Below, piece by piece: positions 27,081-38,358 of a stretch of 64,000 nt of DNA (position 1 is its first letter; each line of letters opens with the position of its first letter). A model generated the notes under the pieces. It ran no database searches. It saw only the letters and a program-made list of their open reading frames with translations, and was not told the origin of the DNA. This DNA comes from Diprion similis (lineage: Eukaryota > Arthropoda > Insecta > Hymenoptera > Diprionidae). The position numbers and the translations under genes were made by a program. The stretch is from the NCBI RefSeq assembly GCF_021155765.1, contig NC_060105.1, positions 7,543,001 to 7,607,000 on the forward strand, read 5' to 3'.

Positions 27081-28339
27081 CTGTAATCATATTTATGAGG
27101 AATGAATGATTCACATCAAAATCCAAGAGTGCTCACTGAAATTGATAGGATGGGACATTCAGGATACGGTCTTCAGATACTTATCTTTGGATAGGTGGAG
27201 GTCAGATGAAAAAAACCCAGTTTTTTTCAACAAAATTCTTTACAGACGTATAACAACATTCACTGTACATTTACTCAAAAGTGCTTTAGCTAAACCCATA
27301 TTTAATGATACATGGAGAAATAGCATTAGGCAAAAGCATTTTCATTCTGTCATATACTTTGTTATTTCCTTTTTTAATAATTGTCCATGCTTTTCGCTCA
27401 GTAATTTGAATCCGAAATCGATGATCCAATATCACAATCATAACTTATATTCGATCGCTTTGAATAATACAGGTGCCAGATTGCCAGAGAAAATGAAATC
27501 ACTCAGAATATTGAAGAACACAAAAGAATATACAGGACAATTAGAGAATATTATTAACTAAGATTAAGGAGAGGAAATGAGACGAGAAAATAGGGAAAAT
27601 CTAGGATATAAATATGATTTCAAGCTGTATACTCTGGGATTATTCCAAAAGTCAATAGATTTGAGAATCCTTGCAGAACTTTGAGATTTTCCAAACTCTC
27701 AAAGTTCCAGACTATAATCACAATTTTTGGCTGATGATTCAGTGTTTAATAAAGGCTATAATACTCACTTGAGTAAAAGTTTGTATTTGTTGTCTATGAC
27801 GTGCTTGTAGCGTTTGGCATGCGTAAGCAAAGCTTCGTAGGTTGAGAATACTTTAAGGCAATTGCAGGTGAATTGCACACCACATATCCTGACGTGAGCA
27901 TCCTTAGCGGCCTCGGTTGAAAAACATTTGGAGCATTGGGTACACATGAAGGTTTTAGCTGCATGCACTTTGAGGTAATGCTATAAAGAGAAGAGAAAAA
28001 TCAAGGTGAGAATACCTCCAAGTAATCAAATTCAGGGTAGGAGGTGAGAAAGGCATTACGAACAGAAAGAAACTTAACCTGTTTAAGGTACTTCATGGTG
28101 GTGAAGTATCGTTCGGATTTAAGAGCGTATACGCAGGAGGCAACGGGGCAATGATACTGTATATTTTTCTTGTCATTTTTCGCCAAGTTTCCCTGCTTGT
28201 GAACCTTAAGATCGTGGAGTCGGAGTCGAGGCTCGTTTTGAAATACAAGCCCGCATTCCAAGCACCGGACACTCTTTACTATGACACTCAATTCCTCCGG
28301 CGACGGGCATATCGTATTAACCAAAACTTCCGCCTCCAT
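25940..28339 (-). CDS. ATMIN: ATMIN/ASCIZ zinc-finger transcription factor (whole gene, 3 exons)
   Basis: Minus-strand gene with coding exons 28339-28079, 27980-27769 and 27080-25940, 1614 nt in all, giving 537 residues. Junctions are CAG|GTTAAG to TTTATAG|C and CAA|GTGAGT to TTACAG|A, and the phases agree. Four zinc fingers lie at the N-terminus: C26/C29/H42/H47, C64/C69/H88/H93 (split by intron 1), C100/C103/H116/C120 and C126/C128/H141/H147. The C-terminal half is acidic, Ser/Thr/Gln-rich and carries ten TQT motifs. In human and fly ASCIZ, such TQT motifs bind dynein light chain LC8; the protein activates LC8 transcription and is inhibited by LC8 binding, and in vertebrates it is also an ATM partner. 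The finger layout plus the TQT array makes the family call strong. I infer the nuclear role from the family. Confidence 0.9.
27769..27980 (-). CDS. ATMIN: ATMIN exon 2
   Basis: Begins HYLKVHAAK after the acceptor TTTATAG, supplying the two histidines of finger 2, then fingers 3 (CCHC) and 4. It ends at CTCAA|GTGAGT, splitting a lysine codon after two bases. The CNC spacing in finger 4 (C126, C128) departs from the usual C-x2-C but resembles the family's last finger. Confidence 0.88.
28079..28339 (-). CDS. ATMIN: ATMIN exon 1
   Basis: Residues 1-87, starting MEAEVLVNTI at the ATG 28339-28337. It holds zinc finger 1 and the cysteine pair of finger 2. The donor is CAG|GTTAAG at 28079/28078, phase 0. 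The open frame runs on into the 98-bp intron, but the conserved finger only completes if the splice to 27980 is used. Confidence 0.88.
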
Positions 28340-30002
28340 CGCGATGGCTATAATTTACGAAATTCGCCGTCGAACTGTAATACTTATCCATCCATCCATT
28401 AGTTTGTTATTTTATCAACCTCGAGGCCAAGGTGGTTTTATTTTCTCCGCCATTTGTTTATTCGGCCACGAACTAACTCCTTGCCCTCCTCTTTCACAGA
28501 ATCGAGTCGTTGTGTTCATTTCGCTACGCGTGAGTGTTCAGTCAGAATCGCAGAGAGTCAGCCCTGGGAAAATTTAAGTGAGAGAGCTAGAGGGTCGAGG
28601 TACTAATCGGTAACTTACCGACGGTATCCTTAGCAACGCCTTAGAGTTTGCCGGTAAGGAAAAATGTGGGTAAGCGTTCAGTTTGTAACTCTAAATTTTT
28701 ATACTTTGTCAAAAATGGTCTAAAACGTGAGATAGAAAGACATAAAACAACGATGCCGACATTGGGAATGCAGACTTTACCGACTGATCCTTCACGACGC
28801 ATTGTATGCGCTGTGCGTGTGTGTGTGACTGTCGTAACGGAAAGGTGTTAATTTTTTTTAACACATTTCATATTTTTTTTTCTTTCCCTTACAATTAAAG
28901 TATTAAACAGGCCTGATGTACTGAATGCGCGATATCAGAAAGATTTCAACCAATTTCTCATTCATTCTATTGGTTGGATTTTTCAGCTGTAGTTAATAAT
29001 TTGAAGCTAAAGTGCTAAACGGAGAAAAAAACCAATCAGCGTTTAGCACGAGTGCTTACGCAGTAACGATCATCACAGTGTCGACAATAACACAGACACT
29101 TACACAGCATAAAATTCTGCTGACTAAATGGGGAAAACACGATTATTTCAGGCTCGATAGATGTATTAACTCATTTTACCTTGTGTACATACATAATGAT
29201 TTGTGTAGAAAAACTTTACAAGTTCTTTAAAATTTGTAAGATGATAACGCGATGATAGAATATCGTAAATCATACTTAGCTTACGATCTATTAGAGTTTA
29301 TACGAATTACCTAAACGTTTTTCGGATCACTCTTTGTTTTTTGAAATGAGAGGCATGTTTTGTATGATACTGAATTACAGATGTTATTTCAATAGTATCT
29401 GGATTGTAAAATAACTGTGTTAAGAATACTTTAGCCGCTTTATTATTCATATTAATGTATGAGAAAATCAACGATGAGATAATAGTCCACGAGAAAAATT
29501 TAATCGATCATTATATTACACACATACAATATCAAAAACGTTACTTTGTATGCCGGCAATTGTTACGTTCGATTTTTGATATAGGTACTTCGCATTGAAG
29601 CTTTTCTGTTGACTCATACTCCCGTGTCAGAAGGTTGACAGTATATACCTATATTAAAACGTATCTTACCTAAATTCCTATAAATAAATCCCCAAATAAA
29701 TATACACTGCAACGTTGCATTTGCAAGGTGATAACTAAACGCGCCACCGTTCGTTACATGCAACATGGAAATATTCATCCGATACACACTTGATACAAAC
29801 AAGTGTATCTTGTACATCAAGACATTGCACCAAGAGAAATTCAACTCCTAATCGACGTAATTTTAGGGCTTAATTCTGGGGGCAAGATATACTTCTTGGC
29901 GGATTTTTACTCTTGCCTATTAATTAAGCGTCTAAAATATATCGTCAATTACAAATATATCGTCAGCTGTTTTAATTGCGAATGGATCAATAGTTGAGCT
30001 AC
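28340..30002. other. Intergenic stretch between ATMIN and TMED7
   Basis: No further gene recognised. The part next to 28340-28640 is the presumed ATMIN upstream region. It includes CGGTAACTTACCG, a 13-base near-palindrome at about 28610-28622, and TTAGCAACGCC, which contains a half RFX-type word. The rest is AT-rich, and the end near 30002 would hold the 3' UTR of the p24 gene. Confidence 0.5.
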
Positions 30003-30230
30003 CTATGACTTGGGGTAAGGATTTCGTTCGGTGAAAAAGTCTCTCAGGACAAAGACCTGTCCTATCGTTGTAATCAGAATTGCTAAGGTCTCCATAACCG
30101 ACCACCACAGCACTCGCTCGTTAAGATCTTCGGCCCTCTTTCGACCCTGCGCTTCTCGCAGTCTGTGGTGTGTCTGGTAATCCAGAATACTATTCAGATT
30201 TTTGTGCACCTCCTGCGCGGACGACTCCAT
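30003..30230 (-). CDS. TMED7: TMED7 exon 3
   Basis: 75 codons plus TAG: coiled coil, transmembrane helix and tail ending NPYPKS. The acceptor is GCATTGTAG directly before an in-frame ATG, which is an internal methionine and not the start. Confidence 0.92.
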   Translation of the reverse strand: MESSAQEVHKNLNSILDYQTHHRLREAQGRKRAEDLNERVLWWSVMETLAILITTIGQVFVLRDFFTERNPYPKS

Positions 30231-30904
30231 CTACAATGCAAGAAGCTGATCATTAGCTATTCAATAATCTTGACCAACAAATTTGAAGTATAATTTCAAA
30301 TTCTTTGACCCTTTGCAACTTTCCAAAAATCAAAGAACAAACCCACCTGAGTCATAACGGTGACATGCTCGCCAAGACCAGGCAGAGGGAGTTCATCTCC
30401 GACCTGAAAGTCCATGTACACAAGCTTGTGCGAAAACGTCGAGAACTCGTTGCTGAAGCAGGCTTTGTAGACCCCGGATATCGTCGGTGTAAACGTATGC
30501 GAGTCGAACTGAGTCTTCACCTGACGATATATTATCTCCTTATTCGGCGCCTCCAGTGTGACGTCGACATCGTATTGGCCACCGGTCACGACCTGGGAAA
30601 CAAAGAGAATGAGGCATTGCTTGTTTGTCAAAAGAACCGCTGAACCTACAAATAGTCCTAGTTGCCCCTCCCTGTGGATTTGATGTTAAGGTTAAGGGGG
30701 CTGACGGTGAGTTTGGAGTAATATCGTTAATGGGTTCATCCGACTTGCCTGGAACTCGAGGGTCGACGAAACGTTCTTCTCAATGTCCTGATAAAAGCAC
30801 TCTTTGGCATTATCCGGCAGCTCGAAGGTTAGTTCTACGCTACCCGCGTCGAATACGGAACCTAGAAGCGCAGCGAGCAGGAACCACGTCATCCAGTAGT
30901 CCAT
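30003..30904 (-). CDS. TMED7: p24-family cargo receptor, TMED7/TMED3 type (whole gene, 3 exons)
   Basis: Minus-strand exons 30904-30749, 30592-30347 and 30230-30003 join in phase 0 to give 209 residues. Order of parts: signal peptide (about 1-21, core [11 protein letters not shown]), GOLD domain beginning [16 protein letters not shown] with the conserved cysteine pair (C36 and the C of [12 protein letters not shown]), a short coiled coil ([18 protein letters not shown]), one membrane span (about [16 protein letters not shown]) and a short cytosolic tail starting RDFF. p24 proteins cycle between ER and Golgi in COPII and COPI vesicles and help select cargo; the FF pair is the usual COP-binding signal. 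The closest relatives I know are vertebrate TMED7/TMED3 and fly p24-1. ATG 30904-30902 is chosen because it directly precedes the signal peptide. Intron 1 begins with GC, not GT. Confidence 0.93.
30347..30592 (-). CDS. TMED7: TMED7 exon 2
   Basis: 82 codons from [19 protein letters not shown] to GEHVTVMTQ, the larger part of the GOLD domain including [20 protein letters not shown]. The donor is CAG|GTGGGT. Intron 2 is 116 bp. Confidence 0.92.
30749..30904 (-). CDS. TMED7: TMED7 exon 1 (GC splice donor)
   Basis: 52 codons covering the signal peptide and first part of the GOLD domain, ending at STLEFQ. The exon/intron boundary reads CAG|GCAAGT. The only way to join the family-conserved sequence FQ to VVTGGQYDV is to use this GC donor with acceptor TTTCCCAG at 30594-30593. 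No GT donor in a compatible frame lies nearby. Confidence 0.9.
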
Positions 30905-31485
30905 GTTTTGCACGGTGATTTATCGGCCTATGAAATTCGCATTTAAACTCGAATAATACGCGGCAAATATCCTGCCCGCAGTCCTCGATAAACTCGGCAA
31001 ACTTTGATGTATCAAACGATCTGCCTTAACGTGGCCGGAAGGAGACAGTCAACCACAACCGATCTTCGAAGTTCGAAGCTCTAACTTCAAGCTGATCACA
31101 GAAGCTGAGTCTAACTTCTCACCATAGACGTATTGGGATATAGAGGGGGATAGGTTAGGCGGTATGGACTCTCGTATGTATGTCAAGTGAAGTGTCTCAC
31201 TGTTGGACAGAGAAAGAAGATCAAATCCGACCTTCTTTTCTCTAACGACGCATGCGCAGTCATATAAGCGTCGCAACCAGCGTAATTTTGTCAACTGCGC
31301 ATGCGCCAATAGAAAGAGAAGCTAGTAATCTTAGATTCCTTCTCTCTTACTCGTTATACTCCACGACAAGACCAGCGCCACTTGTCGGCAAAATGGTGAA
31401 GCGCTTATCGCGCGGAAATTTTGTCCACCCTCCACCGTCCGACACGTGTCTCAACTCGGGCATTTGACGTATCAATTCGCCTGTA
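30905..31485. promoter_or_regulatory. Shared upstream region of TMED7 and the IQ-motif gene
   Basis: The two genes point away from each other with 581 bp between their start codons, so this is probably a bidirectional promoter. It contains two NRF-1-type palindromic sites (about 31248-31259 and 31296-31307) about 40 bp apart, the second abutting a CCAAT word at 31306-31310. No TATA box is obvious next to either start. The promoter role is inferred from position and motifs. Confidence 0.55.
31296..31307. promoter_or_regulatory. NRF-1/Ewg-type site
   Basis: TGCGCATGCGCC contains the full palindrome GCGCATGCGC, the consensus bound by vertebrate NRF-1 and its fly homologue Erect wing. A second, one-sided match (ACGCATGCGCAG) lies at 31248-31259. 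Confidence 0.6.
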
Positions 31486-32136
31486 ATGAACTCAATTTTA
31501 CGCGCTGTGGCTTCACCGCGCATCGATTTCGACGAGGAAGAGAACGACAACGATGTCTTCGGGGTTTTGGACGAGGACAATGACTTCTACCTCACGGAAT
31601 TTCCTCTGAAATCGTTGAGCGATCTGGATATAGATCGAAGATCGAAAATGACGGATGAACCGAGGAAACGAGCCGCGGCTATTGTGATTCAGAAATTTTG
31701 GCGGAGATACTCGTTTCGACGAGAATTTTCACGCCTTAAGGATTTGATGGCTAAATACGCCCGTTCGAATTACTCCGCGGCGGTTCTGAGGCGAGTCAAT
31801 TCACGGGAAGCCTGTTTGATCGACCGAGTAAGCGGGACTTTCGTCCGCTTTCGATTCGCCGGGGAAACCTTTCCACCTGCGATTGTTTACAAGATATTCA
31901 CGAAACGACCGGTCGTCCGCATCTCCTGCATATGGAATAACGAAATTGCACAAAACCAGCCGGATAAAATAATCAAGACCGGCGAATCACACGTGAAAAG
32001 CGACGCGAACGATTGGCGGCCGTTCTTCTGCACCTCCTCGCGAAGAAAAAACGGAAGTTCAGCTTTTGCGACGAAGCGTCGAGAGGAACGCGTAATTAGA
32101 TCAAATCGCAGATCAAAGTTAGAGATGATTAAATGA
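31486..32136 (+). CDS. IQ-motif protein, C11orf65/MFI-like
   Basis: Single-exon frame of 216 residues. The ATG at 31486 is the first after an in-frame TGA at 31465-31467. The N-terminus is acidic (DEEENDNDVFGVLDEDND). An IQ motif follows at about 66-79 (IVIQKFWRRYSFRR), which usually binds calmodulin or related light chains. Residues about 98-150 read VLRRVNSREACLIDR, FRFAGETFPPAIVYKIF and TKRPVVRI. That arrangement of an IQ motif followed by a FPP-x-IYYKIFT-RP block resembles, as far as I remember, the vertebrate C11orf65 (MFI) family, reported to influence mitochondrial fission; I hold that identity at moderate confidence. The C-terminus is basic (about 186-216). AATAAA at 32407-32412 could be the polyadenylation signal. 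It is divergent from the p24 gene. Confidence 0.75.
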   Translation: MNSILRAVASPRIDFDEEENDNDVFGVLDEDNDFYLTEFPLKSLSDLDIDRRSKMTDEPRKRAAAIVIQKFWRRYSFRREFSRLKDLMAKYARSNYSAAVLRRVNSREACLIDRVSGTFVRFRFAGETFPPAIVYKIFTKRPVVRISCIWNNEIAQNQPDKIIKTGESHVKSDANDWRPFFCTSSRRKNGSSAFATKRREERVIRSNRRSKLEMIK

Positions 32137-35100
32137 ATCTATGAGCTGGGGAGGCACGGCGAACGAGAGCCAGACATGGCCCATAGAAAATGAAATACCT
32201 TTATTCTCTGTGATCACAAAGATTTTTATCTCTCGATGGCCGGTGGAGAGTTCGCGTTGACTTATCTAATCTGATGAATGGGCATCACCAAATTTTTAAT
32301 TTGAATTGACATTCGCGGCATTATTCGTGCGGCATATTATTATACCCTGATTACAAATTATCACGCTATTATTTAACAAATTGCCAAGTTTTGTACAAAC
32401 CAATCAAATAAAGATATATTATAATCAACATTTACGACGCGTTAGCAATCGATTATTCTTCAATTTCCACAAAACATTTGCGAACCTTGCGATCTCTGGG
32501 AAACCATTACGATGCTGCTTCTGCGTCTAATCTACTGCATGATCCGAGAGCCAGAGCACTTGTATGAAACCTCTGTGACGCAGTGCTAAACCGGGCTCTG
32601 TGGTGCAGTTATCGGTCTAACACGAGCCAAGAAACGACGCAGAGTTTGGACGAGTTCCAGCCTCTACGATTTCGTTTCAAAAGCATCCCACATCTGATTG
32701 GCCAATTAAAAAATTGTCTGCAAGGCGTATTAGAGCTAGCCGACGATCAATCGAGCAGACACGGCGTTGCGACGTTAAACGGTCTGAAGTTAACCGCAGC
32801 AAATGGAAAGCAGATCAAAACGATTCGTTTGGCAGCTGCGCTCTTTCCTCGGGCATTTTTCTTTTTATTGTTTATTTTTCTAACTTTCTTTCATTTCCAT
32901 GCAAAATTTTTTCTTATTTATCATATTACAGGCGTCGGGGATCGTGTAAAGCAAAATACCTGTACCTACAAGCTGCGTACGGATAGACGCTTGCATTATA
33001 CATACGTAAGAACGTTTTTGTGTACATGTGTTATGCAACGCTAGGTGGAATTCCGGTTCGAAATAGGAAAGGGTCGTGAAACGTTGTGGGGCGATTTAGA
33101 TGCGCATAATATATAGCATGTTATACGTGCAGAGTCCGTCGGGTTTCCAGTATAAGGTTATAGCCTCGCTGCTTATTTATTATTACTCACCTACGGATAC
33201 GAAAACGTCTTCTCTATTATTGATGCCCTTACCCGTATATACCTGCCTCGTATTTCACAGTCCGCATCGCAGAGCGAGCGTAGTGCGAAACTGGTAATCT
33301 TACCTGCGAAATACAATTGTTACTGCAGGTATCTAGGTATACCTAGATGACCGATCTATGTTCCTGACGATTTTCAAACATTTTTTGAAACAATTCATCA
33401 AAAATTACTCGAATTATAAATTTTGCCAGACAAGTAGGTATGAGTCAAACGGATGATAAGATTCAACAATTCTTTATATATAGATCGATGGGTAGGAGGA
33501 TCGTTAAACACTGTATCATTTTTAACGAGTGATTTTTACAGCCCGTGAATTAAAAAACGCAGACTTGTGAAACTGACGCACCGTGTCAGTGAAGTGAAAA
33601 GAGATAGATTCTTTCGTTACTTCGGCAGTTTAATTGCATTTTATAACCTTTCATTTCATTTCCATCTCCAACGAAAACAGCCAAGTAAAAAGTTTCCCCC
33701 CCTCCACGAATGCACGGGGTTATCGCAGAATCGGCGATGCAGAACCGCCTCGAACATGCCAGGCGTCGCGGCGCCGCCAAGGCTGCGAGCTTAAGGGGTG
33801 TGGTGGAAAGGGGATGAGGGGAGTAGCTAGAGACGACGATGGGAGTGAGAACCTCCGGAGGTGCAAGGGAGGAGAGAGCAGCATGGCAGGCCTAGAGTGG
33901 AAGCCAGTGAAAGCAAACGACGCCGGGCGTCGGTCGAGGAGGGGAATTCGTCCCTCGGCGGCGGGAAACCATGCGTGACCTCCTGGTTCTCGGGCACATC
34001 GCGGCATTCGCGGCCCGAAGCGGACACCAGTGGAGGGACCGCGTGACACCGGAATGCAGTTGAGGGGTCCGGGTCGTGGCTCGACAACCTCTGATCCACC
34101 CCGTGCGATCGGGATGATCAATTAGAGCACAACCGAACTGTCCTCAAATTTAAAATCGGCTCGATCGCTCCGTGATTTCTGTACTAACGATGCCATGCGC
34201 CAATTCGTGGGGTCGTTTAAACCGGCAGTGCGCGATTCGACGTTGTATTTTCTAGTGTGTCTATAACAGTGGACTTCGACTTTGATTCTATACTGATCGT
34301 AAAACTTAATTATAATTTTTGGTGCCGACAGCTTTAACGCTGGTAAAAGTTATAACAGTTTTACCGCTTTTTCTTCGACAGGACTTGTATCACTTTTCAA
34401 GGTTTGCAACGAGTGTAAGAGATTCGCAATATAAGGTATGTGTTCATAAATTATAACAAAAGTTATAATATAAGGGTATTACTTTTTTCAATGGTATGTA
34501 TATTGTACACAATATGAGTGAAGATAGTAACGTTGATGTAAGGAAACGTTGTCGAAAAATCACTTTTTTCTTGTTACAATTTTAAAATGATTTTTAAAAA
34601 GTCAAGTTTACAAAATTGTCGATATGCTTTGCTTTACATCGGTTTACAATAGCGTTGTACTTAATTCAACCTTATCTTACATATCCAGACCGGTTTTGTT
34701 GTTTCAAAGTTTTTGTTGCTCTCCGAACTTCCAGACGTAATAGTTTGACGTCGAAAAAAATACCTCTTCGTATCGTCAGGATTGAATTTAAAAATTTCGT
34801 TAGCATGTTTTGATATCAATTGCGAATTTTACTGATAAAAAATAGAGCGAATAATGATTTCTTACGCCGAGGAAGAAAATGTTGATCAACGTTATACGAT
34901 ATGGTTGAAATTCACGGCCACCGAGTTATGCGTTTCTTTCCATAGAGTGTAGTAAAAACTTTAGGTAGCAAATTTTTGCTTTAATTGTAAATGAAAGTAA
35001 TATAAAATAACAATACGTAATTATAAGTACCAGTCCACTTCATTAGCCGAGGTTATAAGAATGTAGAATACTGGGTTTCTGGGTTTAGTACGTTATAACA

Positions 35101-38100
35101 AAATAGTTTCTTCCAGCAAACTAGTTTTTACTTCTACTAGAATATGCGTCTTGTACAGGTTTCTACACTTTAAAGCGTGTTTTCAGAACTACTCAATCCC
35201 ACTGTAAATACTTCATACCATTTACAATAATATCAGAACAGTGAGATGCAGTTTGCACAAACTTTTCCAACTGCATAATTTCCTTTCGATTCAAATACTT
35301 GAATAGATTAAAATTTCCTTATTTTTCCCGAGCATGCATTTGTCAAATTAAATCAATAAAAAGTACAAAACGAGTCAACGGAGAATGATTTTCGATTCAA
35401 CGATACAATTTCAACTAGGATTGTGAAATGCGATTCGCGCAGCGCGTCGACGTCGCGTAACGTGGAGTAAAAGTGGGAGCACAATATTTCCGTGCCTTGA
35501 GTGTTATTTTTTGTCGGGTGTTGCATAATTGGGTGAGGTAACATTTGTCATCTCTCAACTTCTTGTATATACGCGTGTAAGAGCACGACGTCTATTCATC
35601 TAGCGCACACCGCAGCAGCTCTCGCTCTCAACTCGTTCGACGCTTTCATCTCGGGTCCCTCGCGTCCACCTTGCATCTCTCGCTTTAAGGATATATTTAT
35701 AGAACACTCAACTCGTTGAGATCTTAGAAACGATTATAGGAATCTGGAAACGCTGTGACGCCTTCACTCGTCCCAAGATAATTCCATCTTTTCCCGTCCC
35801 CGTCGCGTTTGAGGAGTCGACTCGATCCACGTTTCACTCTTCGATCCCTTTCATGGTCTCACAATACCCATAATCTTGTACGGAGACCATGCACGTGATC
35901 CCTCCTGGCAGCGATATCATCCATGCAGCACATTCTTTACTTATTATTATTATTATTATTGTTGTTTTTGTTGTTGTTGTTGTTGTTGGTATCATCTCAT
36001 GGTTACAGTGATTATCCAAGACAAGAATTCAGTACACTCGCTCTGCTGGATTCCGCGTACGTATAAGGTGACATAATAGAAAATCAAAAAGAAGGTAAGA
36101 AAGAAAGAAAAACGCGAGACGATTAGTCCTCGGGGGATCGGAAGTCCAGCTGCGATTCCTAAGCCTCTTTTATGCGATTAGAGGGAAGACAGTAAGAAGC
36201 CAGCTACAGCGATTCTAAGCGCCGCGTATGTAGGTATTCGTTTCGTAAGAAATTTGAGTCAGAGGTCAAGCAAGTGTTCGAATCAATTTCTCGTAACGAA
36301 GTACAAATAACACCGCTCAACAAAAGAAGAAGAGAAAAAAAAAACATTTTTTTTATGCTCCGAGTTGAGTTAATTATTTGTTTATTTGTAATGCATTTAA
36401 TTATCTTGGGAGAAATAATCACGATTTAATAATTTCGTTAGCAGAAGTCTACAGAGAGAGATTTTGTGCCTAGGATCTGTGTATGTTATTATTATATGTT
36501 AAGTGATATTTTAAACAGTTGAAAATGACTATTTTTCGAAAAAATTTGATTTTACAGCGAGGAGAGTGATATTTGGAAATTAAGGAAAATCTATGATTTC
36601 AATTATTCCTCTAATAAAAAACCGAAACAATGATATATTTTAATTAAAATGATTTAAACGTGAAACTGAAGTTCGTTTAATTGTTACTTACAATAAACGT
36701 TTAAAAAAATAGGTAATTTTCTTATAATCCGAGACTAAAAATTCGCGTTAAACGGTCTAATTGTTGCAATTTCGTATCAATTGACGTCTTGAAAGGCGTT
36801 TTTACTCCGAACCTTGAATGCAAAATTCGAGCACCTTATAGAATCCGTATCTCGACGAGCGTTTCCCACGACGAGAATCGGAGCTGAAAGTTAATTGCCT
36901 GAGTCTATTGAAGACTCGCTCTGTACATTTTCAGCAAAAACGCTCTGGGCTCCGAGGAGAGAGAGAGAGCTGCAGACACAGTGTAGTTCGGGTGTTGCGT
37001 TTTAGCCTCCATACGTTGGTCCACCGACATCCCAAGTAGGATAAAAAGATCAAGGTTCTAGGAGCGAACTGGGTCAGCAGGGCTAATTCCAAATTACTCT
37101 TATCTCCGGCACCGAGGCCCGGACACATTCTCTGCCCAATTTTGTCCTCTCTCTTCGACTACGAGCCGCTCTGCAGCGCAGTAATTGTTTCCAGACAATG
37201 TGCATGTAGTCCAAGATACTCAATCGTCATCAATGGCGAATGATCCATTCGACCTTTGCTCGTGACTCCATTGAATGCTCGATTCTTCCTAGAGCCTAAA
37301 TTCCACGGGTTAATAGACTCGGCGCCACGCGGCCACTTTCATTGGCACAAATCGCGTTTCGATTTGGGAAACGCTAGAGTGCGGCGAGGGGTTAACGATC
37401 CATACTCACACTTTCTAGTAATGAATCAAAGAAAGTGTGAAACGAAAGATCGTGCCTTTTCTTATCTGCTATTTAATACCGATGAAATTGATCGTTCGGA
37501 TCTAACAGTTTTTCTGCTGTATAACTATGTGTAATATATTCATATTTTTTGCTCATTTGAGCACCAACATCTCAGCGATTCGGTCGATTTCGATTCCGGA
37601 AATCAACTCAATTAGCTCAATTCCCTTGCAACAACTGTGCAATCGCAATGCTGCGGTATAATAGGTATATATCTATACGCATCGGAGAATGTGATTCACG
37701 AGATTTTGCACAGAGCGTAGTGCAGGCAGAGAGAGAGAGAAAGGAAAGGAGAGAGGAGGCAGCTGATAGCAAGAAAGATAGAGGATTGTGAACTGGCGGT
37801 TCGATTGACCGAGTAATTCTCTTTAAACCGGTCGACATTCCTGTCAAGGTCTGACCATGTTTGAACATCATCTGCAGAAGTGGTAAACGATATTGAACTT
37901 GTAGGCCTCTGACGAGCTTTTTATATACAGGCTTGGAGTAATTACTGTACAAGTAAGATAAGAGTAGTTACGGTAATAACATATTACAGTAGCTGATAAT
38001 GATCGTCGAGGCGTAATTAGAAAGCCCGAAAGCGTGTATGGTCACAAAGTAAAAGCCTTTCCGTAGTTCTGCTCGTATAATAATTCGATATTAAATTCGT

Positions 38101-38358
38101 CCATTAAAGTGTAATTTAAAATTTCAAAGAAACCAGCCGACCGAATCACCCGCGTAGCGCGTCTGCAGCTCAAAAGTTGATTCCGTTTCGTCGGACCCTT
38201 TGCAGAAGCAAATAGCCGCGACAACTCGACTGACGATGAGTTCTTTGTTAAAATTCCGGAAGAATCGCTTTTCAAACACACGTAAGGGTGGCTCGGAGAT
38301 AAAGGGATGAAGCGAGGGGCTGCGCGAGTGCGTTCGCAAGGTGAATTCGGAACTCGTG
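32137..38358. other. Intergenic stretch, no recognised gene
   Basis: After the 3' end of the IQ gene I see no protein of known family on either strand. About 33720-34120 is GC- and CG-rich with several overlapping frames, a pattern typical of a CpG-rich promoter rather than a gene. A perfect 18-bp palindrome lies at 33331-33348. A TTATTA/GTTGTT microsatellite lies at 35938-35988. About 35580-35830 is CG-rich with a TATATTTATAG word near 35691. These may be distal control regions or first non-coding exons for APC, which is unproven. Confidence 0.45.

Noticed and set aside
27106..27561. 151-residue open frame on the plus strand
   Set aside because: It lies mostly within intron 2 of the minus-strand ATMIN gene, matches no family I know, and has ordinary AT-rich composition.
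30905..30913. GTG start three codons upstream for the p24 protein
   Set aside because: The ATG at 30904-30902 sits directly before the signal peptide. GTG starts are rare in animal nuclear genes.
33720..34121. 133-residue minus-strand frame with overlapping frames on both strands
   Set aside because: CG-rich, stop-poor sequence with many open frames; more likely a CpG-rich control region.
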